Shown here: in pieces, positions 15,920-24,142 of the stretch
Layout of the letters: every line of letters starts with the position of its first letter
Numbering within the stretch: the first letter of the stretch is position 1
NCBI GenBank assembly: GCA_963817435.1
Contig: CAWFNY010000001.1
Span: forward strand, 1,488,001-1,552,000
Length of the DNA stretch: 64,000 bases
Source: JADJOM01 sp963817435
GTDB lineage: Bacteria; Gemmatimonadota; Gemmatimonadetes; Gemmatimonadales; GWC2-71-9
Reading direction: 5' to 3'
Notes under the pieces: generated by a model
The model's database searches: none
The model's input: the letters and a program-made list of their open reading frames with translations, nothing else
Told to the model about the DNA's origin: nothing
Translations under genes and position numbers: made by a program

Positions 15920-16402
15920 ATGCGCCGCGCGATCCTGTCCCTCCCGCTCGTCGGTCTCCTCGCCTGCAGCTCCGGCCGCTCCAGCGGCGCCTGCGGGATC
16001 GCCGCGATTGCCGGTGCCACCATGCTGCTGCAGGAGTTCGGGGTGCCCGAGCAGACCCTCGGCGTGCCCCCCGCCACCCTGCCCCCGCGGCTGGTGGCCC
16101 GGGTTGCCGCCGGCCCCGCATTCGAATCGGTGGTCGGCAGGACCGCCGACAGCGGCTGGGTCATCGGGATCGAGGGCGCCATGCCACCCCGGATCAAGCC
16201 GCGCTTCGGGGTGCTGATTCTCGACCCGAAGGGGAGCGCCCGCGGGGTGATGGTGTTCGAGTCGGAACCGATCCGGGGTGCTCCGCAGATCGGGCGGCTC
16301 AGCGTCGACACGCTCATGCTGCCGCTGCTCGGCATCCAGCTCGACCCGGGCCGGTTCGAGGATCCCAAGTGTCCGCTCTTCCCCGACAGCGTCCTGCGAT
16401 GA
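15920..16402 (+). CDS. Lipoprotein of unknown function
   Basis: 160 aa from ATG 15920. Lipoprotein signal MRRAILSLPLVGLLAC (lipobox LLAC); mature part mixed alpha/beta with a hydrophobic Gly-rich stretch (CGIAAIAGATMLLQEFG) and RFGVLILDPKGSARGVMVFE. No known domain recognised. The stop (16400-16402) overlaps the ATG of the following hydrolase as ATGA, so the two are coupled. Confidence 0.72.
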   Translation: MRRAILSLPLVGLLACSSGRSSGACGIAAIAGATMLLQEFGVPEQTLGVPPATLPPRLVARVAAGPAFESVVGRTADSGWVIGIEGAMPPRIKPRFGVLILDPKGSARGVMVFESEPIRGAPQIGRLSVDTLMLPLLGIQLDPGRFEDPKCPLFPDSVLR

Positions 16403-17145
16403 GTGCTCCCCGCATCGGCATCACCGGCATCACCCGGTCGGTCCTTGGCACCGACCGGACGGGCGTCAACGCGGCCTATGTTCGGGCGGTGTTGCGCGCC
16501 GGCGGCGTACCGCTGGTGCTCTCGCCCCTGCTCGGCATCGAGCACAACGCGGTGCTGCTCGAGGCGCTCGACGGTCTGCTGCTCAGCGGCGGCGACGACG
16601 TCGATCCGGTCCATTACGGCCAGGCCCCGCACCCCGACCTCGGCGCCGTGGATCCGCAGCGTGACGCCTTTGAGCTCGCGATCTTCCGCGATGCGCGGGC
16701 ACATGGACTCCCCGTGCTGGCGATCTGCCGGGGGATCCAGCTGGTGAACGTCGCGATGGGCGGCACCCTCTGGCAGGACATTCCGAGCGAGCGCCCCCAG
16801 GCACTCCGGCATGCACAAGCCACCCATCGCGACGACCGGACCCACCGGGTGGACCTCACCCCGGGCTCGCAGCTCGCCATGGCACTCGGCGGCACCGTCT
16901 GTGAGGTGAACAGCTTCCATCACCAGTCGATCCGCGACCTCGCGCCGGGCCTGGCGATCACCGGCCGCGCGCCCGATGGCGAAATCGAGGGCGTGGAATC
17001 CGAGGACGATGGCCCGTGGCTGCTCGCGGTGCAATGGCATCCCGAGGAATTCCACCATCACCACACCGCGCCCGACCACGGCCTGTTCGATGCCCTCGTC
17101 CGGGAAGCCAGCGCAGCGAAACCGGCGCAGGTGCGCCAGCACTGA
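16399..17145 (+). CDS. Class-I glutamine-amidotransferase-like hydrolase, peptidase C26 (PuuD-like)
   Basis: 248 aa. Signature elements: GLLLSGGDDVDPVHYGQ, nucleophile cysteine in LAICRGIQLVNVAMGGTLWQDI, and the catalytic histidine/glutamate in AVQWHPEEFH near the C-terminus. Family members hydrolyse gamma-glutamyl amides such as gamma-glutamyl-GABA in polyamine catabolism. No other putrescine genes are nearby, so the exact substrate is inferred only at family level. Coupled to the preceding lipoprotein by an ATGA overlap. Confidence 0.9.
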   Translation: MSAPRIGITGITRSVLGTDRTGVNAAYVRAVLRAGGVPLVLSPLLGIEHNAVLLEALDGLLLSGGDDVDPVHYGQAPHPDLGAVDPQRDAFELAIFRDARAHGLPVLAICRGIQLVNVAMGGTLWQDIPSERPQALRHAQATHRDDRTHRVDLTPGSQLAMALGGTVCEVNSFHHQSIRDLAPGLAITGRAPDGEIEGVESEDDGPWLLAVQWHPEEFHHHHTAPDHGLFDALVREASAAKPAQVRQH

Positions 17146-17167
17146 ACCCGCCGCTCTTCGTGCCGCC

Positions 17168-17836
17168 CTAGTGCACGAACAGCACCCGCACCGAGAGTTC
17201 GTTGAGCGCCTCGCGCAGGGAGGGATAGCGCTCGGCCGCGGTATCGAGGATGCCCTCGAGGTGGTAGGCATCCGCCAGCACGTGGTCGCGCGCCATCGCG
17301 AAGCCGCGGCGGCCGAGGGCATCGTAGTAGCTGAGGTCGGGGCCGCCACGGCGGAGACGCCGGGCCTCGATGTACTGCGGGAAGAGTCCGGCGAGCCAGA
17401 GCGCGTAGTTGCCAAGATGGACCATCACCCGGAAACGCCGTTCGCCCTGAGTGGCCTCGAGATCGGCCAGGATATCGACCAGATAGCGGTGCGCATGATC
17501 GTCGTTCCAGTCCACGCGCACCGCGCGGTCGCGGCGGCCGAATTCCAGCAGCAGCGCCGCGACGTAGTCCGCAACATCGCGGTCCTCGACCCCCGCCGCC
17601 AGCAGACGTTGCCGGACCATCACGTAGAAGTAGAGCACTTCGCTCGGGGCAAGCAGCGTCCGGACGGCCTGCAACCGCTCCGCCAGCTCCGGGGCGTCGA
17701 GCAGCACATCGGGCCCCTCACGCTCCAGGCGGGTGGTGAGCTGCCGCCGGCGCGTGGCGGAACCTTTGGCGAGCAACAGCAGCACGAGCTGCAGGTCGCC
17801 AGCCGTCAGCCGACCGCGCATGTTTGCGAGGATCAT
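17168..17836 (-). CDS. Conserved hypothetical protein, helical
   Basis: 222 aa if started at ATG 17836 (MILANMRGRLTAGDLQLVLL); a second ATG at 17821 is possible. All-helical, Arg/Leu-rich, no signal peptide; notable segments are VLYFYVMVRQRLLAAGVEDRDVADYVAALL and MVHLGNYALWLAGLFPQYIE. I do not recognise a family with certainty. The start overlaps head-on with the histidine kinase start on the other strand (both in CATG at 17834-17837), which suggests shared control. Confidence 0.75.
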   Translation of the reverse strand: MILANMRGRLTAGDLQLVLLLLAKGSATRRRQLTTRLEREGPDVLLDAPELAERLQAVRTLLAPSEVLYFYVMVRQRLLAAGVEDRDVADYVAALLLEFGRRDRAVRVDWNDDHAHRYLVDILADLEATQGERRFRVMVHLGNYALWLAGLFPQYIEARRLRRGGPDLSYYDALGRRGFAMARDHVLADAYHLEGILDTAAERYPSLREALNELSVRVLFVH

Positions 17837-19733
17837 GACTCTGCCTCCTGACGGTGAAACTCCCCGGACTCCGCAGCATGCATCGGACGAAGTCCTGGCG
17901 CGCGTGCTTCGGTTCGCGCAGAGCATCTCGGGCTCGCTTCGTCCTCATTCACTTTTCGACAGACTGGCTCAGGAAGTCAAGGCAACCTTCGGGCCGTGCC
18001 CGTTCGCGATCGTGACCCTGGATCAGCAGGGTCTCGAGGAGAGTGCCAGCGGTGACATCAGTCACCCCGCGCTGGTCCCCCTGCTCCTCGACGTGCTTCG
18101 GACCGGGGCGCCGGCGCATCACAGCCATGAGGGACTGACCGCGATCGCGGCGCCACTGCCAGGGCGCCGGTCGCTCCTCGGTGCCGCTGGCCTCGTGCTC
18201 CAGCGCGAGGCGACCAGCACCGAAACGCGGACGCTGGAGGGCCTCGCCGCGATCACAGCGGTTGCGCTCGAAGGCCTGCGACTTGTGGACGCCGCTGATG
18301 CGCGCCGCCGTGACTGGGAGGAGGCGGTCGACGCGGTCAATCTCGCCATCTGCATTCTCGATCGTGGCGGGCGGGTCCGGCGCAGCAACCGCGCGTTCGC
18401 CGAACTGGCGGGGGTGCCGAGCCCGAGTCTGGTCGGGCGGCCATGGCAGGGCCTCGTCGCGGAGGAGTGGCGCGACGGCATTGTTCGCGCCCTGGCGACG
18501 CCGGGCGGCGAGGCGATCGAGCTTGGCCGCGGCACGCGGACGATCGCGGTCACCGCATTCCCCGCCGCCGACACGGGCACCGGGCATACCATCCTGCTGT
18601 TCGAGGATCAGACTGATCGCCGGCGCCTGCAGGACCGGCTGGTCCAGGCCGAGAAACTCACGGCCATCGGTCAGCTCATCGCTGGCGTGGCCCACGACCT
18701 GAACAACCCGCTGACATCGGTCGTCGGTTTCGCCGACTTCCTGGCCGAATCAGCCGACGTGCCGCCACGGATCCGGGAGCCGCTGCGGGTGATCCAGCAG
18801 GAGGCGGAACGGGCGTCGAAGATCGTCAAGAATCTGCTGAGCTTCGCCCGGCGACAGGAGACCCGGCAGAGCGCCGCCATCCGGCCCATCCTCGAGGCGA
18901 CCGCGGGGTTGTTCCGAAGCCAGCTCAGCGCGGACAGCGTGACGCTCGAAACGGAGATCGAAGCCGACCTGCCGGACCTCGACCTCAATCCGAACCAGAT
19001 CCAGCAGGTGTTCGTCAACCTCATCCAGAACGCAGCGCATGCCATCGCCGCCGCCGGCCGGCCCGGCACGGTCCGTCTCCGGGCCCGCCCGTGGATGGAC
19101 GGGGTGGCGGTCGATGTGTCGGACGATGGCATCGGCATGAGCGCCGAGATCGCCGGACATGTATTCGAACCGTTCTTCACGACCAAGCCGGAACATCAGG
19201 GCACCGGGCTGGGACTCTCGATCTGCCAGGGCATCATCAAGGAGCATGGCGGCCGAATCACCCTCGTCACCGAGCCGGACCGGGGCTCCATCTTCACCAT
19301 CGAGCTGCCGGGCCGGGTCCATGGCGCCCCGCGGTTGCCAGAACCGGTCCCTGACATCACGGAGCGTCCGATCCGGGTGCTCGTCGTAGATGACGAACCA
19401 CACATCCTTCACTACATCCGCGCCACCCTCGAGGCATGGGGACACAGCGTCACGACCGCCAGCGATGGACTCGAAGGCCTCGAGCGCGCCATCGCCGAGC
19501 CGTTCGACCTCATCATCTCGGACCTGCGCATGCCCCGCGCCGGGGGCCGGGAGTTCTACGCCGAGCTCGAACGCCGCGCCCCCGAGGCGGCGGCCAGGGT
19601 GGCGTTCAGCACCGGCGACACGGTGCGGGGAGATACGCTCGCCTTTCTCGAGTCGCAGCGGCGCCCCTGCCTGCAGAAGCCCTTCAGCCTCGCGGAACTC
19701 CGCACCCTGCTCCGCGACGTCGCGCGCGCATGA
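17835..19733 (+). CDS. Hybrid sensor histidine kinase (GAF-PAS-HisKA-HATPase-receiver)
   Basis: 632 aa, soluble. Approximate layout: GAF-like domain 30-150, PAS-like domain 165-265 (AICILDRGGRVRRSNRAFAE), HisKA with phospho-accepting His287 in GVAHDLNNPLTS, HATPase with N box FVNLIQNAAHAI and G boxes DDGIGM and GTGLGLSICQGI, then a C-terminal receiver (RVLVVDDEPHIL) with Asp563 in LIISDLRMP and the conserved Lys in LQKPFS. No transmembrane segment, so it probably senses a cytosolic signal through GAF/PAS. It heads a six-gene operon; the next gene starts inside its stop codon (ATGA). Confidence 0.93.
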   Translation: MTLPPDGETPRTPQHASDEVLARVLRFAQSISGSLRPHSLFDRLAQEVKATFGPCPFAIVTLDQQGLEESASGDISHPALVPLLLDVLRTGAPAHHSHEGLTAIAAPLPGRRSLLGAAGLVLQREATSTETRTLEGLAAITAVALEGLRLVDAADARRRDWEEAVDAVNLAICILDRGGRVRRSNRAFAELAGVPSPSLVGRPWQGLVAEEWRDGIVRALATPGGEAIELGRGTRTIAVTAFPAADTGTGHTILLFEDQTDRRRLQDRLVQAEKLTAIGQLIAGVAHDLNNPLTSVVGFADFLAESADVPPRIREPLRVIQQEAERASKIVKNLLSFARRQETRQSAAIRPILEATAGLFRSQLSADSVTLETEIEADLPDLDLNPNQIQQVFVNLIQNAAHAIAAAGRPGTVRLRARPWMDGVAVDVSDDGIGMSAEIAGHVFEPFFTTKPEHQGTGLGLSICQGIIKEHGGRITLVTEPDRGSIFTIELPGRVHGAPRLPEPVPDITERPIRVLVVDDEPHILHYIRATLEAWGHSVTTASDGLEGLERAIAEPFDLIISDLRMPRAGGREFYAELERRAPEAAARVAFSTGDTVRGDTLAFLESQRRPCLQKPFSLAELRTLLRDVARA

Positions 19734-20794
19734 CCTCATTCGCAGTCGTGCAGCTCTGCCGCGGCCGGGACTGGCGCGGTGGCGAGCGCCAGGTGCGGTT
19801 GCTGGCCCGGATGCTCGCGCGCCGCGACGAGGTGTCACAACTCGCGGCGGTCGGTCGCGGATCACGGCTGGCGCAGGCGCTGCACGAGGACGGGCAGCGG
19901 GTCCTGGATCTGCCGTGGAGCGTCGCGCATGACCCGCGCGCCTGGCTGGGATTTGTCAGGCACCTGCGCAAGGCCCGCGGGGACGGTACTCCGCTCGTGC
20001 TGCATGCGCACGACAGCCACGCCCTCACCCTCGGACTGTTCGCGTCCAGGGTGCTCGGCGTGCCGCTGGTCGCGACGCGGCGGAGCGTCGCCCCCGCCGG
20101 CCGGCAGTGGCGCCAGCCGCTGCGTGTGATCGCCATCTCACGCGCCGTCGAGCACTCGCTCGCCGCCAGCGGCGTCAGCCAGGCACGCATCGTCAGGATT
20201 CCCTCAGCCATCGAGGTGGCTGGGATGCGGCAGACCCCCGATGCGGCTCCCCCCGCCGGGCCATTCCTCGTCGCCATCGGCGCACTCACGCCGGAGAAGG
20301 GGCACGCGACCCTGATCGAGGCCTTTGCATCCATCGCACGCCGCCGGCCCGGCATGCGGCTGCTCCTCTGCGGCGAAGGCCCTGAACGGGGTGCGCTCGT
20401 CACCCGTGTGACCCGGCTCGGCCTGGGCTCGCGCGTCGTGCTGATGGGCGAGGTCGCGGATCCCGCCTTGTGGATCGCGGGTGCAGAATTGCTGATACAG
20501 CCATCGTACCGGGAGGCGCTGGGGACGGCGGTGCTGGAGGCGATGGCACTGGGCATCCCGGTGGTGGCGAGCCGGACCGGAGGGCTGACGGAATTACTCG
20601 AGGGCGGCGCGGGCGTGCTCGTCCCGCCCCATGATGCCCCCGCGCTGGCCGCGGGCATCGAGGGATTGCTTGCCGCGCCGGACGAACGCGCGAAGGTCGC
20701 GCGCGCCGCGCGCGCGCGCGTCACGGAATACGATGCGTCCGGGATGACAGACAGGGTGGTGAAGGTGTATCGTTCCGCCCTGGGAGACACCTGA
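19730..20794 (+). CDS. Glycosyltransferase family 4 (GT-B)
   Basis: 354 aa. N-terminal acceptor domain begins VVQLCRGRDWRGGERQVRLL; the C-terminal nucleotide-sugar domain has GALTPEKGHATLIEAF and the E-x7-E region PSYREALGTAVLEAMALGIPVV followed by GGLTELL. It adds a sugar to a lipid or polysaccharide precursor in the cytosol. Starts at ATG 19730 overlapping the kinase stop; the GT2 gene follows five bases after its stop. Likely an envelope-glycan gene; acceptor unknown. Confidence 0.92.
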   Translation: MTSFAVVQLCRGRDWRGGERQVRLLARMLARRDEVSQLAAVGRGSRLAQALHEDGQRVLDLPWSVAHDPRAWLGFVRHLRKARGDGTPLVLHAHDSHALTLGLFASRVLGVPLVATRRSVAPAGRQWRQPLRVIAISRAVEHSLAASGVSQARIVRIPSAIEVAGMRQTPDAAPPAGPFLVAIGALTPEKGHATLIEAFASIARRRPGMRLLLCGEGPERGALVTRVTRLGLGSRVVLMGEVADPALWIAGAELLIQPSYREALGTAVLEAMALGIPVVASRTGGLTELLEGGAGVLVPPHDAPALAAGIEGLLAAPDERAKVARAARARVTEYDASGMTDRVVKVYRSALGDT

Positions 20795-20799
20795 CGACG

Positions 20800-21600
20800 A
20801 TGCTCTATATCTGCATACCATCCCACAACGAAGCCCCCACGGTGGGGCTGCTCCTGTGGAAGATCCGCAAGACCCTGCAGGCCTTTCCGCGCGAATACGA
20901 GATCCTCGTCGCGGACGACGGCTCCACGGACGCGACCGCGGACGTGCTCGAGCCGTACACCAAGGCGCTGCCGCTGACGGTCGTCCGCCACGGCGAGCGC
21001 CATGGCTACGCCCGGACGGTTGAAGAGCTGCTCCGGATGGCGGTAGAGCGCACCGACCGGCCGAAGCGCGACGCCGCGGTCCTCATGCAGGCGGATTTCA
21101 CCTCCGGTCCCGAATTCCTGCCTGAGCTCGTGAAGCGGCTCGACAGCGGGGCCGACGTGGTGGTCGGCCAGGCCACGACCGAAGGCGAGCCCAGGCGCGC
21201 GGCACGGCTCGTGCGAAGAGGGGCTCGCTGGCTGCTCAGAGGCGTCCATGTGTCCGGAGTTGCGGACATAGTGTCCGGATATAGCGCATTCCGGCTGATC
21301 AGTATCAAGAATGCGCTCCGCGCCCATGAAGGGCCGCTGCTCACCGCGGAAGGCTGGGCGGCGAACGCGGAACTGATCGCCCGGATCGCGCAGCAGGCGC
21401 GCCGGGTGGACACGGTGGACATCATCGAACGTCACGACCTCCGTCAGCGGCCCAGCCGGATCGACCCGTGGCCCCTCGCCAAACAGTTGTGGCGGGAGGG
21501 TGGCAGGCTCCGAATCCGCGCCGACCGTCCCCGCGGCAGCAAGCGGGATGCAGCATCACGGCCGGCTGAAGAACCGGACCTGGAGGAAGCGACCCGATGA
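20800..21600 (+). CDS. Glycosyltransferase family 2 (GT-A)
   Basis: 266 aa. Starts LYICIPSHNEAPTVGLLLWK, with the nucleotide-binding EILVADDGSTDATADVL and a DxD-like position replaced by AVLMQADFTSGPEF. Lacks membrane segments, so it resembles cytosolic dolichyl-phosphate-mannose-synthase-like enzymes without the anchor. The C-terminus is basic and disordered (about residues 235-266). Coupled to the neighbouring GT4 and DUF3108 genes. Confidence 0.9.
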   Translation: MLYICIPSHNEAPTVGLLLWKIRKTLQAFPREYEILVADDGSTDATADVLEPYTKALPLTVVRHGERHGYARTVEELLRMAVERTDRPKRDAAVLMQADFTSGPEFLPELVKRLDSGADVVVGQATTEGEPRRAARLVRRGARWLLRGVHVSGVADIVSGYSAFRLISIKNALRAHEGPLLTAEGWAANAELIARIAQQARRVDTVDIIERHDLRQRPSRIDPWPLAKQLWREGGRLRIRADRPRGSKRDAASRPAEEPDLEEATR

Positions 21601-22370
21601 CGATTCTCGCGATGATCTGCTGCACGGCGCTCGCGGCCCAGACACCCGCCCCGCCGCCCGCGGCCCTTCCCACCGTGGTGCAGGCGCAGGCGCCCGCGGA
21701 CTACCCCTTCAAGGTGGGCGAGCGGTTCCAGTACGCCGCCAAGCTCGGGTTTCTCCGCCTCGGCACCGCGTGGCTGAGCGTCACGGGCATCGATACCGTG
21801 CGGGGTGCCGAGTCGTTCGTCTTCGAATTCGGGCTTGATGCCGCGGCCCCGTTCTACAAGAGCAGGAATGTGATGCAGTCGTGGACCGGAACCCAGGATC
21901 TCATCTCCCGCCGCTTCCACAAGGACATGGTCGAAAACGGCAAGGCCCGGCAGTACTACTACGATATTTTTCCCGATTCGCAGGTATACACCCAGGAGCG
22001 GAAGACCGGCGATCATCCCTCGGTGAGCAACCCGCTGGATGACGCGGCGTTCTTCTACTTCCTCCGCACCGTCCCGCTCGAAGTGGGGAAGACCTATCAC
22101 TACGACCGGTATTTCCGGCGCGAGCTCAACCCGGTGTCCATCAAGGTGACCAAGCGGGAGAAGATGGAGCTGCCTGACGGACGCCAGGTCCAGTGTCTCA
22201 TCCTCAATCCCGAGGTGGGCGAAGAGGGCGTGTTCGCGCCCCGGGCCAAGGCGCTGCTCTGGATCACCGACGACGAGCAGCGCATTCCGGTGCAGATCCG
22301 CTCCAAGCTCCCCTTCGGCACCGTCACCCTGCAGCTCGAGAAGATCGGCGCGGAGCCTGCCCCGGAATGA
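21597..22370 (+). CDS. DUF3108 secreted protein
   Basis: 257 aa with a short signal peptide (TILAMICCTALAAQTP). The mature part matches the DUF3108 pattern: FKVGERFQYAAKLGFLRLGT, a central GKARQYYYDIFPDSQVYTQE, VPLEVGKTYHYDRYFRR and LLWITDDEQRIPVQIRSKLP near the end. Function is unknown; a beta-rich periplasmic or outer-membrane-associated protein. ATGA overlaps with both neighbours (21597-21600 and 22367-22370). Confidence 0.85.
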   Translation: MTILAMICCTALAAQTPAPPPAALPTVVQAQAPADYPFKVGERFQYAAKLGFLRLGTAWLSVTGIDTVRGAESFVFEFGLDAAAPFYKSRNVMQSWTGTQDLISRRFHKDMVENGKARQYYYDIFPDSQVYTQERKTGDHPSVSNPLDDAAFFYFLRTVPLEVGKTYHYDRYFRRELNPVSIKVTKREKMELPDGRQVQCLILNPEVGEEGVFAPRAKALLWITDDEQRIPVQIRSKLPFGTVTLQLEKIGAEPAPE

Positions 22371-23326
22371 GCGGCTACCGCGAACCCGATCTCACGCGTC
22401 TTCGGACCGTCGCGATCGGGGCGCGGCCCAACAAGGTGGACCAGTCGCTGCTGGCGACCGTCCCTGGCACCGAGCGCTCCTTTCGCGGCTTTCTCGACAG
22501 CCTGCCCCACGTTCTCGCGGCCGACCACCTTCGCACGGTGGCGGCCGCGATCGCATCCGCCCATCGCGCGGGGCGCGGCGTCATCCTCCTGGCGGGCGGC
22601 CATGTGATCAAGGTCGGCCTCGGCCCGCTCCTCGCGGACTGGGTCACCAGCGGCATCGCGACCCACGTGGCGCTGAATGGCGCTGCCGCGATCCACGACT
22701 ACGAACTCGCCGCGTTCGGTGGCACCAGCGAGGACGTGGAGCGCGGGCTCATCGACGGGACCTTCGGCATGGCCGAGGAAACTGGCGCGGAAATGAACGC
22801 GGCGATCCGCGCGGCCCACTCCGCGGGCAGGGGCCTGGGCGAGGGACTGGGGCAGGCGCTTGCCGCGCGCCCCGCCCTGCCGGGAGGCAACGCCTCGGTG
22901 CTGGTGGCCTGCGAGCGCGCCGGCGTCCCGGTGACGGTCCACGTGGCAATCGGTGCCGACATCATCCATCAGCATCCGGCCGCCGACGGGGCCGCGATCG
23001 GCGAGACGACCCATCGCGATTTTCGCCGGCTCGCCGGTTCGCTGCCCGACCTGCACGAGGGCGGCGTGGTGCTCAATCTGGGAAGCGCGGTCATCCTCCC
23101 GGAGGTGTTCCTCAAGGCGCTGACGATCGCGCGCAACCTGGATGACGGCCGACCGACTGGATTCCTGGCGGCGGACTTCGACATGATCCGCCATTACCGG
23201 CCGCGCCTCAATGTCGTCGAGCGCCCGACTCGGGGCGCAGGGACAGGTCTGCTCCTGACCGGCCATCACGAACTGATGATTCCCCTGCTCGCCTGGGCAG
23301 TCCGCGATGCGCTGGATCGGGCCTGA
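22367..23326 (+). CDS. Conserved protein, possibly deoxyhypusine-synthase-like Rossmann fold
   Basis: 319 aa, cytosolic. The most conserved-looking block is GVILLAGGHVIKVGLGPLLA followed by VALNGAAAIHDYELAAFGGT and FGMAEETGAEMN; further down VHVAIGADIIHQHP and GGVVLNLGSAVILPEVFLKA. This organisation (Gly-rich strand-turn, NGA-xIHD, C-terminal nucleotide-site-like Gly motifs) reminds me of deoxyhypusine-synthase-like NAD-binding proteins in bacteria, but the lysine and dinucleotide-site assignment cannot be confirmed by eye. The substrate is unknown. Starts in an ATGA overlap with the DUF3108 gene. Confidence 0.65.
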   Translation: MSGYREPDLTRLRTVAIGARPNKVDQSLLATVPGTERSFRGFLDSLPHVLAADHLRTVAAAIASAHRAGRGVILLAGGHVIKVGLGPLLADWVTSGIATHVALNGAAAIHDYELAAFGGTSEDVERGLIDGTFGMAEETGAEMNAAIRAAHSAGRGLGEGLGQALAARPALPGGNASVLVACERAGVPVTVHVAIGADIIHQHPAADGAAIGETTHRDFRRLAGSLPDLHEGGVVLNLGSAVILPEVFLKALTIARNLDDGRPTGFLAADFDMIRHYRPRLNVVERPTRGAGTGLLLTGHHELMIPLLAWAVRDALDRA

Positions 23327-23744
23327 GATCGCCCTGCTCTCCCTCGCACTGGCCTGCGCGCCCAGGCAGGCCGGCGTGATCCCACTCACCGCCAGCCCTG
23401 CTGTCGCAGATCAGCTTGCCGAAATGGCAACGGCGGCACTCACCGCCGATGGCCGTCTCGAGCCGGCGGAGAGCCTCTATGCGGCCGGGGCGGAGATCCT
23501 GGCCGACGGGCGCCGCCGCTCAGGCGTCCCGCGCTTCGCCGGAGTGGAAGCCGGGGGCGAGGTCGTGGTGGGGTCGCTTCGGGTGGATGTGAGGGGTTCG
23601 GCGGCCTGGGCATCGGTCGAGTACCGCTGGCTCGCTCAGGACCAGAACCTGATCCGCGAGGCCCGGGCGACTCTGGTCTTTGCGCAGATGAGCCCCGACG
23701 GGCGGTGGCGAATCATGCACGCGCACAGCTCCACCTCGCGCTGA
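23307..23744 (+). CDS. NTF2/SnoaL-like lipoprotein
   Basis: 145 aa. Signal with lipobox-like LSLALAC, then a cone-shaped NTF2-like fold pattern: ADQLAEMATAALTADGRLEP, LYAAGAEILADGRRRSGVPR, WASVEYRWLAQDQN and a final SPDGRWRIMHAHSS as in DUF4440/SnoaL-like proteins. Starts 20 bp inside the preceding gene. Last gene of the operon; a hairpin follows at 23801. Confidence 0.75.
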   Translation: MRWIGPEIALLSLALACAPRQAGVIPLTASPAVADQLAEMATAALTADGRLEPAESLYAAGAEILADGRRRSGVPRFAGVEAGGEVVVGSLRVDVRGSAAWASVEYRWLAQDQNLIREARATLVFAQMSPDGRWRIMHAHSSTSR

Positions 23745-23800
23745 CCAGTTTCCCTGGCTAACCGTCCGTCCTGTCACGCTCGAGGGCCTGAAACAGCAAA

Positions 23801-23818
23801 GGCGGCCCGAAGGCCGCC
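23801..23818. terminator. Hairpin terminator
   Basis: GGCGGCC / GGCCGCC arms with a CGAA tetraloop. It lies 57 bp after the NTF2-like gene and 28 bp after the converging small membrane protein gene. The upstream AGCAAA (23795-23800) gives TTTGCT on the minus strand, so it may work better for the leftward gene. Confidence 0.6.
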
Positions 23819-23845
23819 CCGCTCAACGCTATCACACCGGTCAGG

Positions 23846-24067
23846 TTACAGACTCGAATTGGGCTTGCCGGCGATCATTTCCTTGACCCGATCCGCGGTC
23901 CCCGGCGCGAAGACCCGAAGCACCAGGTAGACCAGGAAGCCCAGGAAGGCCAGCCAGAGAATCCGCCCCAGCAGCCCCACGATGATCCCGAACAGGCCGA
24001 AAAAGAGATTGAGGCCGATCCAGGCCACGATGGCGAGCACGGCGAACCCGATCAAGTTCCGGAACAT
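23846..24067 (-). CDS. Small membrane protein, two predicted membrane segments
   Basis: 73 aa from ATG 24067 (MFRNLIGFAVLAIVAWIGLN), chosen because GGAGG lies about eight bases upstream. Two hydrophobic segments (about 5-30 and 32-52) and a basic C-terminus (DRVKEMIAGKPNSSL). No known domain recognised. Stands alone between convergent and divergent neighbours. Confidence 0.75.
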   Translation of the reverse strand: MFRNLIGFAVLAIVAWIGLNLFFGLFGIIVGLLGRILWLAFLGFLVYLVLRVFAPGTADRVKEMIAGKPNSSL

Positions 24068-24142
24068 GCTATTTTCCTCCAGCGGAAGACTGTTCAGGCC
24101 GCCTTTACGAGGCACGTTTCAGAAAGTTTCGCCATTCCTATC

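Noticed and set aside
16399..17145. Assignment as PuuD in a putrescine degradation pathway
   Set aside because: Only the family is supported; no neighbouring puu genes exist to justify the gene symbol.
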